From NCBI GenBank assembly GCA_023954375.1, contig JAMLIC010000020.1:62001-126000 (forward strand): 64,000 nucleotides of DNA. The letters run 5' to 3'. Under the pieces are notes generated by a model. That model was not told the DNA's origin. It did no database searches and saw only the letters and a list, made by a program, of their open reading frames with translations. A program made the translations under genes and the position numbers. The stretch's first letter is position 1, and each line of letters opens with the position of its first letter. This DNA comes from Planctomycetota bacterium. GTDB taxonomy: Bacteria; Planctomycetota; J058. Shown piece by piece: positions 9,504 to 17,879 of the stretch.

Positions 9504-10295
9504 ATGAAGCCCTGCCCCATCGCGCTGTTCGGCCTGGCGGCCGTCCTCCTCACCGCCTCGAGCACGTCCGCCCAGTCGACGGGCCCCTCCCCGGGCCTGG
9601 GGAGCGGGACGGGGACGACCCCGACGCCAGCGGGCGACCTGGACCTCCCGGTGGAGAAGCCCGTCGCCCCCGCCCCGACGCCGCCGCCGGCCCCGCCGAC
9701 GCCGCCCGACCGACCAGACCCGCGCGACGAGCCGCCTCCCACGATCTACGGCGAGGAGATCTCCTCCGAGAACGACACCATCTCCTACGTGCTGGACATC
9801 TCCTGCTCCATGGACTGGGACCGCCGGAGCTACACCACCCTGGAGGGCACCACCGCCAGCGGGACGCGCCTCGACCGGGCCAAGGTGGAGCTCCTGCGCT
9901 CCATCATGGGCCTCTCGCGGAACTTCAAGTTCAACGTCATCGCCTACGACTGCGGCACGCAGCGCTGGCAGCGGGAGATGCAGGAGGCCAGCGACCGCAA
10001 CAAGCAGTCGGCCGCGGCCTGGGTACGCCGGCTCACGCCGATCGGGGCGACCGCGACCGGCCCGGCCTGCGCCCTGGCCCTCGGCGACCGCCAGAACATG
10101 TCGGTCGTGCTCCTCACCGACGGGGCGCCCAACTGCGGGGCCAACGGCTTCGACGGCCACCGACGGATGATCTCCCGGGCGAACTCCCAGGGAGCGACGA
10201 TCAACGTGTTCGGCATCTCGGCCAGCGGCGTCTTCCGGCAGTTCTGCCAGAACGTCGCCGCGGACGCCGGCGGCTCCTACTTCGACGTCCCCTGA
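9504..10295 (+). CDS. Secreted von Willebrand factor A-domain protein
   Basis: The 263-residue product begins with a signal peptide (MKPCPIALFGLAAVLLTASS, then TSAQS). A Pro-rich linker (about residues 50-78) leads to a compact vWA domain. The metal-ion-dependent adhesion site is intact: DISCS at 98-102 matches DxSxS, and VLLTDGAP near 202-209 supplies the later Asp206. Such domains bind protein ligands through a divalent cation, so an extracytoplasmic adhesion or assembly role is likely. The domain is followed only by the stop. The gene converges on ECF sigma factor 1; a 6-bp hairpin (10303-10319) sits between the two stops and may terminate both. Confidence 0.88.
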   Translation: MKPCPIALFGLAAVLLTASSTSAQSTGPSPGLGSGTGTTPTPAGDLDLPVEKPVAPAPTPPPAPPTPPDRPDPRDEPPPTIYGEEISSENDTISYVLDISCSMDWDRRSYTTLEGTTASGTRLDRAKVELLRSIMGLSRNFKFNVIAYDCGTQRWQREMQEASDRNKQSAAAWVRRLTPIGATATGPACALALGDRQNMSVVLLTDGAPNCGANGFDGHRRMISRANSQGATINVFGISASGVFRQFCQNVAADAGGSYFDVP

Positions 10296-10310
10296 CCCGT
10301 GCGGCCCGGC

Positions 10311-10922
10311 CTACGGGCCATCGCCTTCGGCCCGGAGCGCCCGCCCGAGGCTGCGATGGGCCCGCCCGAGGAGGCGCCGCACGGCCGGCTCGCTCCGCTG
10401 CAGTCGCTCCGCGACCTCCATCAGCGTCAGCTCCTGGAAGTGTCGCAGGATGAGCGCCTCTCGCTCGTCCTCCGGCAGGCGCTCCAGCGCCCGCGCCAGC
10501 ATCTCGCGTCGCTCCTCGCGTCCGAGCGCCGCGGACGGGCTCGTGTGGCTGTCGCGCGCCCCGGCGAGGGCCTGATCGCCCCGCACGAGGCCCTCGGCGG
10601 GCCGCCGCTTCTGCGCCGCGTAGTGGGTGGCCAGGTCCCGCAGGCGATGGTCCGCGACGACGAACAGCCAGCGGACGAACCCGCCGGGCTCCCTCGCGTC
10701 GAAGCGCGCGAAGTCGCGGTGCGCCAGGAGGAGGATCTCCTGCACCACGTCGTGAGAGTCGACGTCGAGCGCCAGCTGGGGCCCCAGCCGCACCCTCACG
10801 TAGACCTGGAGCCTGGGCTCGAGATGCCGGAAGAGGTCGCCGTAGGCGTGCGCGTCGCCGCCCTTCGCGCGCGCGAGCAGGTCGTCGGTGTCGACGGTGG
10901 CGAAGTCGTCGCGGGGCAGCAT
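10311..10922 (-). CDS. ECF-type RNA polymerase sigma factor 1
   Basis: This 203-residue protein has the two ECF regions. Sigma-2 covers about residues 15-95, with the core-binding and -10 recognition block DVVQEILLLAHRDFARFD. Sigma-4 covers about 125-190, with LPEDEREALILRHFQELT and the helix-turn-helix LMEVAERLQRSEPAVRRLL. The ATG start gives the expected length. No anti-sigma factor is adjacent: the divergent neighbour at 11099 is a small lipoprotein and the convergent one a vWA protein. Control may therefore be by its own tail, by phosphorylation, or by a distant partner. This genome has prominent membrane kinases, which makes kinase control a reasonable but unproven idea. Confidence 0.92.
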   Translation of the reverse strand: MLPRDDFATVDTDDLLARAKGGDAHAYGDLFRHLEPRLQVYVRVRLGPQLALDVDSHDVVQEILLLAHRDFARFDAREPGGFVRWLFVVADHRLRDLATHYAAQKRRPAEGLVRGDQALAGARDSHTSPSAALGREERREMLARALERLPEDEREALILRHFQELTLMEVAERLQRSEPAVRRLLGRAHRSLGRALRAEGDGP

Positions 10923-11098
10923 GCGGCAGCGACGAAGACCGTAGCACGTCGAGCGCCTCGGGCGCCAGCGCGCGACCGGCTCGGCGCCCTCCGGGAGGCG
11001 AGCGACGCTTCTCCTCCTCTCCTCCGCTGTTCCTCATGAGCGTCCCCCGACGGGACGGGCGGACCTCGAATGGTTCACGAGAAGGGAGTCGTGGATAC

Positions 11099-11533
11099 GT
11101 GAAGAGACCGAGCCGCGTCCTCGTGCTCATCCTCTGCGCGCCGCTGGTCCTCTCCAGCGGCTGCGCGACGATCTTCGTCGGAGGGAAGTCGGAGGCCCAG
11201 CGCTCCGCTAACATCAACTGGGGCTTCTTCGTCCTGGACATCTTCCTCACCGGAGCCATCGGCCTCATCGTGGACTTCGCCACGGGGGCGATCTACCTCG
11301 ACAAGCCCGCGAGCGACAAGGCGTGCGTGCCGGTCGACGCGTGCCAGCGCGCGCGACGGATGGTCGCGGGCGCCCCGGAGGCGTCGCGAGAGGAGCGCCT
11401 CGAGCACCTCCGCCGGCACTTCGTCGACTGCGTCGACTGCCACGACGCGCTCACGCTCGCGGAGCACATCGCGGAGGAGCGCGCGGCGCCCGTCGAGAGC
11501 CCGGAAGCGATCACCCTGGCGTGGCGCGGCTGA
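11099..11533 (+). CDS. Small lipoprotein with one membrane-like segment
   Basis: The GTG at 11099 gives a 144-residue lipoprotein precursor beginning MKRPSRVLVLILCAPLVLSS, with lipobox L-S-S-G-C and the mature start CATIFVGG. An in-frame ATG at 11036 would put 21 extra residues before the signal, so the internal start is preferred. A hydrophobic segment (WGFFVLDIFLTGAIGLIVDF) follows, then a helical tail with the pair CVDC. This shape recalls small GCAT(I/T)-type lipoproteins of unknown role. The gene is divergent from ECF sigma factor 1 and could be in its regulon. A strong hairpin terminator follows. Confidence 0.7.
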   Translation: MKRPSRVLVLILCAPLVLSSGCATIFVGGKSEAQRSANINWGFFVLDIFLTGAIGLIVDFATGAIYLDKPASDKACVPVDACQRARRMVAGAPEASREERLEHLRRHFVDCVDCHDALTLAEHIAEERAAPVESPEAITLAWRG

Positions 11534-11573
11534 CGGAGGGCTCCGCGCCACCGTTCTCCTGACCCCACCCCCA

Positions 11574-11607
11574 CTCCCCCCGGCGAGCTCCGCCTCGCCG
11601 GGGGGAG
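11574..11607 (+). terminator. 14-bp hairpin terminator after the lipoprotein gene
   Basis: Arms 11574-11587 and 11594-11607 pair perfectly over 14 bp around the loop CTCCGC, 41 bases after the lipoprotein stop. No T-tract follows. It separates the lipoprotein from the peptidase-MA gene that starts at 11650. Confidence 0.68.
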
Positions 11608-11649
11608 CACTCCTTCCCGACCCCGAGCCTCTCGAGCGCAGGTGATCCC

Positions 11650-12915
11650 ATGAGTCACGACCGGACGTGCTCCCCGCGTGTCGGTGCGACCCGCGCGACG
11701 AGCGCCATGACCAGGCGCGCGCTCCTCGCGCTGCTCCTCGCGCTCCTGACCTGCGCCGCCCCGGCGCCCGCGAGGGGGGACGAGGCGCTCGCGGAGAGGG
11801 CCGAGGAGGCGCTCGACGCCAAGCGCTTCGGCGAGGCGCTGGCGCTCGCCCGCCAGGCCCTCGTCGCGGCCCCCGACTCGGCCGCCGCGCAGTACGCCAT
11901 GGGGCGGGCGCTCCTCCGCTTCAGCCGCCTCGACCAGGCGCGGCGACACCTCGAGCGCGCGCGGGCGCTGGACCCAGAGCTCATGGATGAGGCCTGCGAC
12001 GCGAACCTGGCCCTCGTCGCCTTCTTCTACCCTGACGACGACCGGGTGCGCGAGCTGATCGAGGACCTGCCTGCGGACAGCTGGGTGCGACGCCAGCTGG
12101 GCCGCCTGCTCTCGCTGGAGGGGTTCGTCGTACGTCGCTCGGAGCGCTACCTGGTCCACGCGCACCACGAGGTCGCGCGGCGCGGCGGCGACGCCCGGGG
12201 GGCGCAGCTGCTGGAGGGCATCTACAAGGCGTACGCGAAGGTGTTCCCGTTCGAGGTCGACCGAGGGCGGATCAACCGCGTCTACCTGCTGCCGGACGCG
12301 CGCACCTACCGCGACTTCATCGAGTCGGTCTGGGGGCCGGGGGTCGCCGGACAGTCGGTCGGCCAGTACCACGTCGACCAGGGCGCCCTGGTCATCAACT
12401 GCGGGACGTACGAGCGCGACGCGGAGCAGGGCTTCAGCCGCGCCGGGGTCCGGACGCTGTTCCACGAGGCGTTTCATCAGTTCATCTACACGCACGCGCC
12501 GGAGGTGCCCTCGTGGCTCGATGAGGGGCTGGCCGACTACTTCTCCACCACCGAGCTCCATGGCGCGAGCGGCTTCAAGGTGGGGAGCGTCCACCCGGGG
12601 CGGCTGGCGCGTCTGCGCGACGCGCTGGCCGGACGCGGGGAGCGCCCGCTCTCGCTGCGGGAGTTCACGCGGCTCGACGACGAACGCTTCAAGGGCGACG
12701 AGCAGCTGCTCAACTACGCTCAGGGCTGGGGGCTGGTGCACTTCCTCCTGCACGCGCCCAGCATGGGCCGGAAGGGCCACGCCCTCGTGCGCGACTACTT
12801 CCTCGCCCTGCGCGAGGGGCGCACCCCCGAGGAGGCGCACGCCGCGACGTTCGGCGCCGTCGACCTCGATCGCCTCGAGGCCGCCTGGGTCGACCACATC
12901 CGCAGGCTTCCTTAG
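11650..12915 (+). CDS. Exported TPR plus peptidase-MA (DUF1570-like) protein
   Basis: The protein is 421 residues from ATG 11650, which has AGGTGA upstream. An alternative ATG at 11707 would begin directly with the signal peptide MTRRALLALLLALLTCAAPA. After the signal come TPR-like helices (residues about 45-115) and then a zinc-peptidase-like domain. The gluzincin signature HEAFH is at 272-276, with WLDEGLADYF supplying E292 sixteen residues later. This is the arrangement seen in the peptidase-MA/DUF1570 group common in Planctomycetota. It is predicted to be an extracytoplasmic metallopeptidase or an inactive relative; substrate unknown. It is probably its own unit, flanked by hairpin 11574-11607 and a 130-base gap. 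Confidence 0.88.
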   Translation: MSHDRTCSPRVGATRATSAMTRRALLALLLALLTCAAPAPARGDEALAERAEEALDAKRFGEALALARQALVAAPDSAAAQYAMGRALLRFSRLDQARRHLERARALDPELMDEACDANLALVAFFYPDDDRVRELIEDLPADSWVRRQLGRLLSLEGFVVRRSERYLVHAHHEVARRGGDARGAQLLEGIYKAYAKVFPFEVDRGRINRVYLLPDARTYRDFIESVWGPGVAGQSVGQYHVDQGALVINCGTYERDAEQGFSRAGVRTLFHEAFHQFIYTHAPEVPSWLDEGLADYFSTTELHGASGFKVGSVHPGRLARLRDALAGRGERPLSLREFTRLDDERFKGDEQLLNYAQGWGLVHFLLHAPSMGRKGHALVRDYFLALREGRTPEEAHAATFGAVDLDRLEAAWVDHIRRLP

Positions 12916-13045
12916 CGGCGCGAGCCGGCTGCGAACGAGGAGGCGACGTACCGGCGGACCGAATCCGCTGATGGAGGCGTGGGGCCAGCGTGCGCAGCCC
13001 TGGCCGCAAGTGGGACCCAGAAGACGCGAGGCGTCTGGAGGCATC

Positions 13046-13603
13046 ATGAAGCGAGAGAGCACCCTGGTCATCTGCATCGCCGTGGCGGGCATCGCCGCCG
13101 CGGGCTGCGGACCGAGCTCGAGGAAGACCTCGGGCCGGGCCGCCACCGCGGCGGCGGCGACCGCTTCGGGCGGCGGCACCACCGGTGGCGCCCAGAGCGG
13201 CCACGTGGACGACCACGGGAACTCGTCCTCCGACGCGACCCCCATGGCCTTCCAGCCACCGACGCAGCTCTCCGGGCCGAGCGACGCCCGCTGGGGCCTG
13301 ATCGACTACGTGGGCGACGAGGACTGGTTCTCGATCACCCTGGAGGCGGGCAAGGTGTACTCGTTCCGGACGTGGGGGAACCCGAACCTCGCCGGGCGGG
13401 GGACGGACACGGCCATCGCGCTCCTCGACCCGTCCCTCCAGACCCTCATGTCGAACGACGACAGCCCCTTCGGCGGGCTGGGGGCCCACATCGACTTCGC
13501 CGCCCGCTCGAGCGGGAGGCACTACGTCGTGGTCCGGGCCAGCCCGAAGGCTGCGGACCCGCTCCCCGCCTACGAGGTCGTCGTCTTGCAGACGTCACCG
13601 TGA
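13046..13603 (+). CDS. Lipoprotein with pre-peptidase-like beta domain
   Basis: The ATG at 13046 has GGAGG five bases upstream. The 185-residue precursor has a lipoprotein signal (MKRESTLVICIAVAGIAAAG, then C). A Ala/Gly/Thr/Ser linker (about residues 30-55) leads to a beta-sandwich resembling bacterial pre-peptidase C-terminal (PPC) domains. Diagnostic features are DEDWFSITLEAGKVYSFRTWG, a repeat-like GTDTAIALLDPS, SNDDSPFGGLGAHI and the closing HYVVVRAS. PPC domains are non-catalytic surface modules. Here the domain stands alone on a lipid anchor, so a binding or structural role at the envelope is likely. It is on the same strand as the peptidase-MA gene but not tightly linked. Confidence 0.8.
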   Translation: MKRESTLVICIAVAGIAAAGCGPSSRKTSGRAATAAAATASGGGTTGGAQSGHVDDHGNSSSDATPMAFQPPTQLSGPSDARWGLIDYVGDEDWFSITLEAGKVYSFRTWGNPNLAGRGTDTAIALLDPSLQTLMSNDDSPFGGLGAHIDFAARSSGRHYVVVRASPKAADPLPAYEVVVLQTSP

Positions 13604-13754
13604 GCCGCGGCGCCGATCCGGACGAAGCGCCGCCTCCGGCCATCGGCGCCCCTCCCGCTCTCCTGCGGGGGGACCGGGCCGCGGGAATCGACGGAGCGGC
13701 GCGCGTGTTCAGCCAACTGGCGAGTCCGCTGGAGATGATCGAGGGGAGCAGGAG

Positions 13755-14612
13755 ATGACCACCATCCTCCGTGCGCTGGCGCTCGTGGCCGGGCTGGCAA
13801 GCCTGGCCTGCGCGCAGGCTCCCGGCGACGTCGACGTGGGGCCCGGAGCCTGGGACCAGGTCCATCTCCGCGACGGCCGCATCCTCCGCGGTTCGGTCCG
13901 CGAGCGGGACGGGGCCCTCGTCCTGCTGGTCCCGCAGGGCCAGACCCTGCTCGCGCCCGAGGACGTGGCCCGGATCGAGCGCCGACACGACCCCCTGGAC
14001 GAGCTCGACCTTCGCCGTGCGGCGGGGCATCCTCAGGGGACCGTCGCGCAGCGGCTTGCGTACGGTCAGCTCTGCCTGGCGCTCGGGATGCGCGCGGAGG
14101 GGCACGCCGCCCTCCGCGCCGTCCTGGCGCTCGATCCGGACCACGAGCGCGCGCGTTCGACGCTGGGGTTCGTCCGCCACGACGGCGAGTGGATGCCGGT
14201 CGAGCGCTGGCGCCAGCGGCAGGAGCTTGCCGTCAACGACGGCCGGGCGCCGCGTGCGGCGCCGGCCCCTCGCGAGCCGCAGCCCGAGCAGGCCCCGGCC
14301 CCGCTCGCTGCGCCGGCGGCGGCCCTCGTGGACGACCTCGAGCGCGAGGTCGACGCTCTGCGCGCGACCCTCGCGGCCGTATCTCGAGCGACGCCACGTG
14401 AGGAGACCGCCGTGCCCCACGCACAGAGAGGGGCGTCCCATGCGGCGCCGCTCGTCCTGGGGTTCACGCCTCAGCGCCGGGTCATCGGCGCGAACATCCA
14501 GTGGACCCAGGGCTCCCAGCGCCTGGCGTACCTCCAGCATCGCTGGCGCTACCCCGGTCGTGATCGGCAACGCCGGGAGAGGCCGGGCGCGCACCCCCAC
14601 CGCCTGCGCTGA
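13755..14612 (+). CDS. Exported protein of unknown function
   Basis: ATG 13755 is preceded by GGGGAGCAGGAG. The 285-residue product has a signal peptide (MTTILRALALVAGLASLACAQ). A short beta block follows (VHLRDGRILRGSVRERDGALVLLV), of the type that recurs in secreted planctomycetal proteins. A helical TPR-like region holds AYGQLCLALGMRAEGHAALR, and FVRHDGEWMPVERW is a conserved-looking motif. From about residue 170 it turns into a Pro/Ala linker and a Arg-rich tail (RDRQRRERPGAHPHRLR). The tail has atypical composition and could mark a frame loss near 14560. No enzymatic motif is visible. Confidence 0.75.
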   Translation: MTTILRALALVAGLASLACAQAPGDVDVGPGAWDQVHLRDGRILRGSVRERDGALVLLVPQGQTLLAPEDVARIERRHDPLDELDLRRAAGHPQGTVAQRLAYGQLCLALGMRAEGHAALRAVLALDPDHERARSTLGFVRHDGEWMPVERWRQRQELAVNDGRAPRAAPAPREPQPEQAPAPLAAPAAALVDDLEREVDALRATLAAVSRATPREETAVPHAQRGASHAAPLVLGFTPQRRVIGANIQWTQGSQRLAYLQHRWRYPGRDRQRRERPGAHPHRLR

Positions 14613-14688
14613 GCAAGTCATCGCCGGATCCCGAGTGCTGGCGGGGCCGCTGGGCGCGACAACGGGTGTCCCCCAATGCTTCCCTCCC

Positions 14689-14991
14689 ATGGACGAGCAC
14701 GAACTGGAGTTACTCATGTCGTTGCTGCACCGGAGTCCCGTCACCACCTCTCTCGAACTGTCCGCGCAGACACGCCGCGACCTGGTCGAGGTCGGCGTAC
14801 CCGGACGGCGACGATGGGGGCGCATCGGCGTCTCGGTGGGCCTGCTTGGGGCGCTCGCCGTCGCGTGCTCCGGCGCCCCGCCGGAGCAGAAGGGTCCGTC
14901 GCCCGAGCTTCCAGTCCCTCCTCCCCGGGCCACCTCGACCGCGCCCAGCCCCGCGCAAGGCGCACCCGACGCGCCACCCGGGCGAGCCTGA
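14689..14991 (+). CDS. Small single-pass or lipidated protein, unknown
   Basis: This 100-residue frame begins MDEHELELLMSLLHRSP. About 45 charged N-terminal residues precede one hydrophobic segment (IGVSVGLLGALAVACSG), and the product ends in a Pro/Ser/Ala-rich tail. The C in AVACSG resembles a lipobox, but the long N-terminus is unusual for a lipoprotein. A cytoplasm-facing N-domain with an outside Pro-rich tail, as in membrane anti-sigma proteins, is another possibility. No zinc-binding anti-sigma signature is seen. Codon bias is weaker at the start than elsewhere, and there is no clear ribosome site, so the gene is only moderately supported. Confidence 0.48.
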   Translation: MDEHELELLMSLLHRSPVTTSLELSAQTRRDLVEVGVPGRRRWGRIGVSVGLLGALAVACSGAPPEQKGPSPELPVPPPRATSTAPSPAQGAPDAPPGRA

Positions 14992-15077
14992 CCCCCGTCC
15001 CTACAGAGCGAGGAGGAGGGCGCCCGGAGCCCTCACGCCCCCCTTCACTCCGATCCCTGCCTGGTTCGGTCGTCGTC

Positions 15078-16919
15078 GTGCTGGTCGGGGTGCTCGGGTT
15101 GGCGCTGCTGGGGCTCCGCCGCGAGTCGCTGCTGACCGTCGTCCTGTGCTACCAGACGACCTTCGCGGGGCTGCTCTGGACGTGGTGGCGCCACCGCGAG
15201 TGGCTCGACCGACCGCGCAACCTCCTGGGGGTCGCGCTCGTCCTGCGCCTGCTCCTCGCGCCGGTCACGGCGGATCTGTCGGATGACCCGGCGCGCTACC
15301 TGTGGGACGGGTGGCTCTCGGCCTCGGGCCTGAGCCCTTACGCCTTCCGACCGAGCGACCCCGCGCTGGCCGCCTTCGCCCAGGGTCCGCTGCTGTCGCG
15401 CCTCAACTCGCCCGACTACTACAGCGTCTACCCGCCGCTCTCCCAGGCCCTGTTCGCGCTCGGCGGCTGGGTCTACGCCTGCACGTCCAGCGAGGCGCTT
15501 GGCCTCATGGCGATCAAGGCGGCGCTCGTCCTCTGTGAGCTCCTGGGCGTGGTCGCGCTCGCCGGCGCCCTCCGGCGGCTGGGCGGGGGCGTCGCCCCGC
15601 TCGCCCTCTACGCGTGGAACCCTCTCGTGCTGGTGACGATCGCCGGCCAGGGCCACTCCGAGGGGGCCCTCGTGCTCGGCCTGGGGCTCGGCGCCTTCGG
15701 GCTGTCGGCGGCCCGCCCGGGCCTGGCCTGGTGCGGCCTGGCCCTGGCCGTCCTCGCCAAGCTCGTGCCCCTGGCCGCGGCCCCGCTCTGGCTCCGGCAC
15801 CTCGGGCCGCGCGGCGCGGGGCTGGCGCTCGCGGTGACCGCGGCGCTGGCGCTCCCCTTCTGGCACCCCGATGCCCCGGCGCACGTGGGCGAGTCGCTCG
15901 ACCTCTACGTGCGGCTGTTCGAGTTCAACGCCGGGCTCTACTACGCGCTCAAGGCGGTCGCCTGGTCCGTGCTCGGCGAGGACCCGAGCAAGGCGCTCGG
16001 GCCCGCGCTGCGCGGGACGTTCCTGGCCTGGGCCCTGGGGGTGGGGCTCCTGCACCCCGCCGCGACGCCGCGGCAGGTCCTGCGCGGGAGCCTCCTCGTC
16101 TTCGCCGGCTACCTCGTGACCGCCACGACCGTGCATCCCTGGTACGCCGTGCTGGCGCTGGCGCTGCTCCCGTTCGCGCCCGAAGCGGCCGGCCCCTGGC
16201 TGTGGCTCTCCGGCGCCTCGGTCCTGACCTACGGGACCTACGTCGGCTGGCCCCACGGGCCGCTCGTCGCGGCGGTGTGGCTGCCCTTCTTCGGCCTGGC
16301 CGCGCTCGACCTGACGCGCGGGGCGCTGCTCGAGCCCCTCCTGCGGCGCCGCGGCGCGCGCAAGGCCGCGCAGATCGCGCCGCACGTCCTGGGGCCGCGC
16401 CTCCTCGACCTGGGGTGCGCGGAGGGTTGGGTGGCCCTGGCGCTGGAGGCGCCCGACCGCACGGTGGTGCTCGCCGACATCGTGGACGCGCGACGCACAC
16501 GAGCCCCCTTCGTGCGCCATGACGGCGCGCGCCTCCCCTTCCGTGACGGCGCCTTCGACACGGTCGTCCTCAGCCTCGTCCTGCATCACGCCGCGGACCC
16601 GGACGCGGTGCTCCGCGAGGCGTCCCGGGTCGCCCGCGCCCGCGTCGTCGTCACGGAGTCCACGTACGAGGGCCCCGCCGGGCGCCTCCTCCTCACGTGC
16701 CTCGACCGGCTGGCCAACTCCCTGCGCGAAGGCGCGGCCCTCGGCGCCTTCTCCGCGCCCCTGTCGTTTCGCACCGTCCAGGAGTGGCAGAACGCGTTCG
16801 CCCGCGCCGGCCTGCGCCTGCGGGCGACCCGCTGGCTGAATCGGCGCGTCCACCTGCACGTGCTGTTCGAGCTCGAGCCTACGCGGCCCGCGGCTGCCGG
16901 GGAGGTGCTGCCCGGGTAA
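15078..16919 (+). CDS. Polytopic glycosyltransferase fused to a SAM methyltransferase
   Basis: Residues 1 to about 420 form a multi-spanning (roughly 10 segment) GT-C-like glycosyltransferase. The first outside loop carries DDPARYLWDGWLSASGLSPY, followed by YPPLSQALFALGG, YAWNPLVLVTIAGQGHSEG and the late HPWYAVLALALLPF. These are features of polyprenyl-phosphate mannosyltransferase-type membrane enzymes. The last 175 residues are a class I methyltransferase: LLDLGCAEGWVALALE (SAM loop), then DTVVLSLVLHHAADPDAVLRE. The fusion suggests that glycan transfer and methylation are coupled in envelope glycan or glycolipid synthesis. The start is unclear: GTG 15078 begins just before the first membrane segment, but an AGGAGGAGG near 15010 may serve an earlier rare start. 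Confidence 0.83.
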   Translation: MLVGVLGLALLGLRRESLLTVVLCYQTTFAGLLWTWWRHREWLDRPRNLLGVALVLRLLLAPVTADLSDDPARYLWDGWLSASGLSPYAFRPSDPALAAFAQGPLLSRLNSPDYYSVYPPLSQALFALGGWVYACTSSEALGLMAIKAALVLCELLGVVALAGALRRLGGGVAPLALYAWNPLVLVTIAGQGHSEGALVLGLGLGAFGLSAARPGLAWCGLALAVLAKLVPLAAAPLWLRHLGPRGAGLALAVTAALALPFWHPDAPAHVGESLDLYVRLFEFNAGLYYALKAVAWSVLGEDPSKALGPALRGTFLAWALGVGLLHPAATPRQVLRGSLLVFAGYLVTATTVHPWYAVLALALLPFAPEAAGPWLWLSGASVLTYGTYVGWPHGPLVAAVWLPFFGLAALDLTRGALLEPLLRRRGARKAAQIAPHVLGPRLLDLGCAEGWVALALEAPDRTVVLADIVDARRTRAPFVRHDGARLPFRDGAFDTVVLSLVLHHAADPDAVLREASRVARARVVVTESTYEGPAGRLLLTCLDRLANSLREGAALGAFSAPLSFRTVQEWQNAFARAGLRLRATRWLNRRVHLHVLFELEPTRPAAAGEVLPG

Positions 16920-17077
16920 GTCCCGCCCGGGGCTGGACACCCGGCGGCTCGAGGCGCCCCGACGGCCCACGGGCACGGAGCCGAGGCCCCCTGGACGGGA
17001 ATCGGGCGACCCGCCCGACGATTCTCTTCGAGCCGGTCCGGCGCGGCGGGGCGGTCCGGGGCGGTCGAGGAGGGGGC

Positions 17078-17878
17078 CTGGCCGACCCGGGGCTGCGGGA
17101 GCTGGAGCGACGCTGGCGCGGCAGCGGCGCGGCGGTCGAGGAGGCCGCCTGGCTGGCCGCGCGCCTGCGCCACGGCCAGCTCGAGGCCTGGCGCCTGGAG
17201 CTGGCCGCCAGCTGCGAGCACCCGGCCGCGGCCCTCGCCGCGCGCGCCGCGGGCCTCGCGGTCAGCCCCGGCGCCTGGGTGACCGACGTGCGCCGCTGGG
17301 GGGCCGGCGTCTGCGTGCGGGCGACGCTCGCGGCGGCGCGGCTGGCCCTCCCCGCGTGGACCGGCGCCTTCCCCGCCGACCACCGGCCCGGGGAGGTCCT
17401 GGCCCTCGTCGTGCGCTGGCTCGACGACGCCCCGGACGATGCGGCCGCCGCGGCGCTCGACGCCAGGGCGGCGGGGGTCGCCGCCGAGCTCGCGGCGGAG
17501 GACGCCGGGGACCTGGCCGCCTCCTGGGGGGCCAGCCTCGCCGAGGAGGCGTGCGTGCTCGCCAGCCTCGCCGCGCGCGCGCTGCAGGTCGCCGCGCGCG
17601 ACGACCGTCGCCTGCTGCGCGTTCACCCGGAGTGGCTGGGCAGCCGCCCGCCACGCGCGCGCCGCGTGCACGGCCCCCCGTCCCTCGTGAACGGCCTCCT
17701 CATGGCGGTGGCGCGCGCCGCGCGTGCCCGGCGCACCACCGAGGACGTGGTGCGCCGCGCGGTGAACGCCGACGTCGCCGGGTGGGCCCTCCGGGTCGAT
17801 CTCGACGCTCGCCGCGAGGCCGCCCCGGGGGAATCCGCGCCGACCCCCGCCGGTTGGGTGATCGCCCCGGAGGTCTGA
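17078..17878 (+). CDS. Helical protein of unknown function, first gene of the redox operon
   Basis: Strong coding bias runs from about 17078 to the TGA at 17876. The start is uncertain: GAGGAGGGGG ends just before a CTG at 17078, and no ATG or GTG lies nearby. The roughly 266-residue product is Ala/Arg-rich and helical (LRELERRWRGSGAAVEEAAW, AAWLAARLRHGQLEAWRLEL) with HEAT-like pairs of helices. It has no signal peptide or clear metal site. It ends one base before the ATG of the flavoprotein-ferredoxin fusion, so translation is probably coupled and the two proteins may act together. The family is not recognised. Confidence 0.68.
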   Translation: MADPGLRELERRWRGSGAAVEEAAWLAARLRHGQLEAWRLELAASCEHPAAALAARAAGLAVSPGAWVTDVRRWGAGVCVRATLAAARLALPAWTGAFPADHRPGEVLALVVRWLDDAPDDAAAAALDARAAGVAAELAAEDAGDLAASWGASLAEEACVLASLAARALQVAARDDRRLLRVHPEWLGSRPPRARRVHGPPSLVNGLLMAVARAARARRTTEDVVRRAVNADVAGWALRVDLDARREAAPGESAPTPAGWVIAPEV

Positions 17879-17879
17879 C

